Origin: Entonaema liquescens
Taxonomy: Eukaryota > Ascomycota > Sordariomycetes > Xylariales > Xylariaceae
Direction of reading: 5' to 3'
NCBI GenBank assembly: GCA_902805475.1
Contig: CADCSX010000008.1
Location: 1,984,001-2,048,000 of the forward strand
Length of the DNA stretch: 64,000 nucleotides
The notes beneath the pieces were generated by a model. That model saw nothing but the letters and a program-made list of their open reading frames with translations. It did not search any database and was not told the origin of the DNA. Each line of letters begins with the position of its first letter. Positions within the stretch are counted from its first letter, which is position 1. The translations under genes and the position numbers were made by a program. Positions 62,574 to 64,000 of this stretch are shown piece by piece.

Positions 62574-63680
62574 ATGTCTGATCTCCCTGAATCTTTCGAC
62601 CGTGAGATTATCCCGAACTGCCCCGCCCTCACTTCGTCCACGGCCACACCCTCAACTGAGTTGCTGGCTAATACAATGGTTCATATCTATAGGGCCTGTT
62701 CATATCGCTGTCATAGGTGGTACGGGACTTTACAAGATTGACGGTTACACCCCTATCGCCCGTGTTAACCCTTTAACGCCATGGGGTTACCCGTCCGCGC
62801 CCATCCTGATTCTCGAACATAGCGGCGTGCTCGTCGCCTTCCTAGCCCGACATGGTGCTCACCACCAGTATGCGCCCCACGAGATACCTGCGCGCGCAAA
62901 TATCGCAGCTCTGCGCCATATTGGTGTGCGATGCGTTGTTGCCTTCTCTGCTGTAGGCTCCTTGCGCGAGGAAATTAAGCCTATGGATTTCGTTGTGCCG
63001 GACCAGGTTATCGACCGTACGAAGGGTGTTCGACCCTCTACTTTCTTCGAGGGTGGTCTTGTCGGTCATGTCCCCTTTGGCGATCCCTACGACGACAAGA
63101 TCGCTCAGGTCGTACGTCAATGCGCAAAGTCTATGCAGGGCGACGGCGTGGTATTACACGGCAGTGGAACTGCTATTTGTATGGGTAGGTACCAGAACTA
63201 TTACAACCCACATATAGGCCTCAGATTCCAACCGTGAAACTCTTGATATGCTTTGCTAACTGCGCTTGGTCATTAGAGGGCCCACAGTTCTCGACACGCG
63301 CCGAATCGAATCTATACCGATCCTGGGGGGGTTCGGTGATTAGCATGTCGCTACTACCAGAAGCTAAGCTGGCGAGAGAGGCAGAGATGGCGCTCCAGGT
63401 CATTTGCATGGCTACCGACTATGATTGCTGGCACACTACCGAAGACGTAGACGTGTCCATGGTCATGCATTATATGGAGACCAATAGTAAGAATGCCCGG
63501 CGGCTAGTGGGTGCTGTGCTAGACGAACTGTGCAAACTCGAGAACAGCGACTTGGTCACCGCCAAGCATTGGGAGGGTTCCAGTAAAGGTGCTGTGATGT
63601 TTTGCACCAAACCCGAGGGCCGAAACCCCGAGGCGTTAAAGAAGGTTGAGTACCTATTCCCGGGCTTCTTACAGGATTAA
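62574..63680 (+). CDS. MEU1: S-methyl-5'-thioadenosine phosphorylase
   Basis: Exons 62574-62601, 62693-63184 and 63277-63680 give 307 residues with consistent phases. The tiny first exon (MSDLPESFD) joins PVHIAVIGGTGLY. The protein cleaves methylthioadenosine with phosphate to adenine and methylthioribose-1-phosphate in the methionine salvage pathway. Family landmarks are GGTGL, FLARHGAHHQYAPHEIPARANI, AFSAVGSLREEI, the MEGPQFSTRAES substrate loop across the last splice junction, SWGG, and TDYDCWH. The frame is intact, unlike many neighbours. The C-terminus (VEYLFPGFL) is complete. Confidence 0.95.
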
Positions 63681-64000
63681 CGACCAACATAACGAGCGCC
63701 ATAAGAGGCATAGAAGGAATGGTAAGATACTTAGACTTAGATTATCCTCATAGACTACGCGACATAGACGAACCTAGCGGCGCCGGTGCTTTACTTATGG
63801 TCATTTTTGCAAGTTACCTAGTATCGTGATACTTCAGGGTTTAATATTGCAACACGATGAAGAGCTAAAATGGTGTAAGCTCAACGACTCGGTTGGCTCT
63901 GATACACATTCCCCCTCGAAAAGGATAGAATTTGTCTTCTGGTTTCGCCACGTTACGAACAAAGTTAATATTTATGTTGGGTACCTTACTATATACTATC
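63681..64000. other. Downstream spacer to window end
   Basis: 3' flank of the phosphorylase gene. No feature is seen. Confidence 0.5.

Overview
This window is nuclear DNA of a filamentous ascomycete (Pezizomycotina, probably a Sordariomycete). The basis is short introns of about 45-170 nt with GT...CTAAY...AG signals, predicted proteins that match ascomycete families, and A/T-rich spacers full of short tandem repeats. It holds 15 protein-coding genes that I can support. I found no rRNA, tRNA, transposon or CRISPR array. Exon coordinates below come from reading splice signals together with frame and family conservation.

Left third (about 1-16.7 kb). An Ndt80-family regulator (RON1 type), a hexokinase-family kinase of the GlcNAc-kinase type (HXK3) and a glucosamine-6-phosphate deaminase lie next to one another. 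This is the core of the N-acetylglucosamine catabolic cluster of filamentous fungi: the regulator induces, the kinase phosphorylates and the deaminase yields fructose-6-phosphate. The GlcNAc-6-phosphate deacetylase and the transporter are not in the window. A neutral ceramidase and a secreted multidomain GH3 glycosidase follow.

Middle (17.6-41 kb). A very large protein joins a multi-pass membrane domain to a roughly 1,950-residue low-complexity tail with several families of internal repeats and about twenty Leu-Trp motifs; I do not recognise it. Next come a secreted type-B carboxylesterase, a 6.9-kb gene-poor stretch, a short-chain dehydrogenase with a presequence-like N-terminus, and a STE20-type PAK kinase.

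Right third (45-64 kb). These are mostly housekeeping genes: a multi-KH protein of the SCP160/vigilin type, an ARID protein of the RSC9 type, an unrecognised 484-residue protein, an ataxin-10/CTR86 homologue, a secreted BBE-type FAD oxidase and methylthioadenosine phosphorylase.

Quality caveat. Seven genes (ceramidase, GH3, esterase, dehydrogenase, STE20, SCP160, FAD oxidase) have conserved reading interrupted by small deletions. Nearly all lie in mononucleotide runs or, in GH3, a dinucleotide run, and in several genes exon-length arithmetic gives the number of missing bases (four in the dehydrogenase, two in GH3, one each in SCP160 and the oxidase). The consistent direction suggests sequencing or assembly errors rather than seven independent pseudogenes. 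They are annotated as CDS with the breaks stated.
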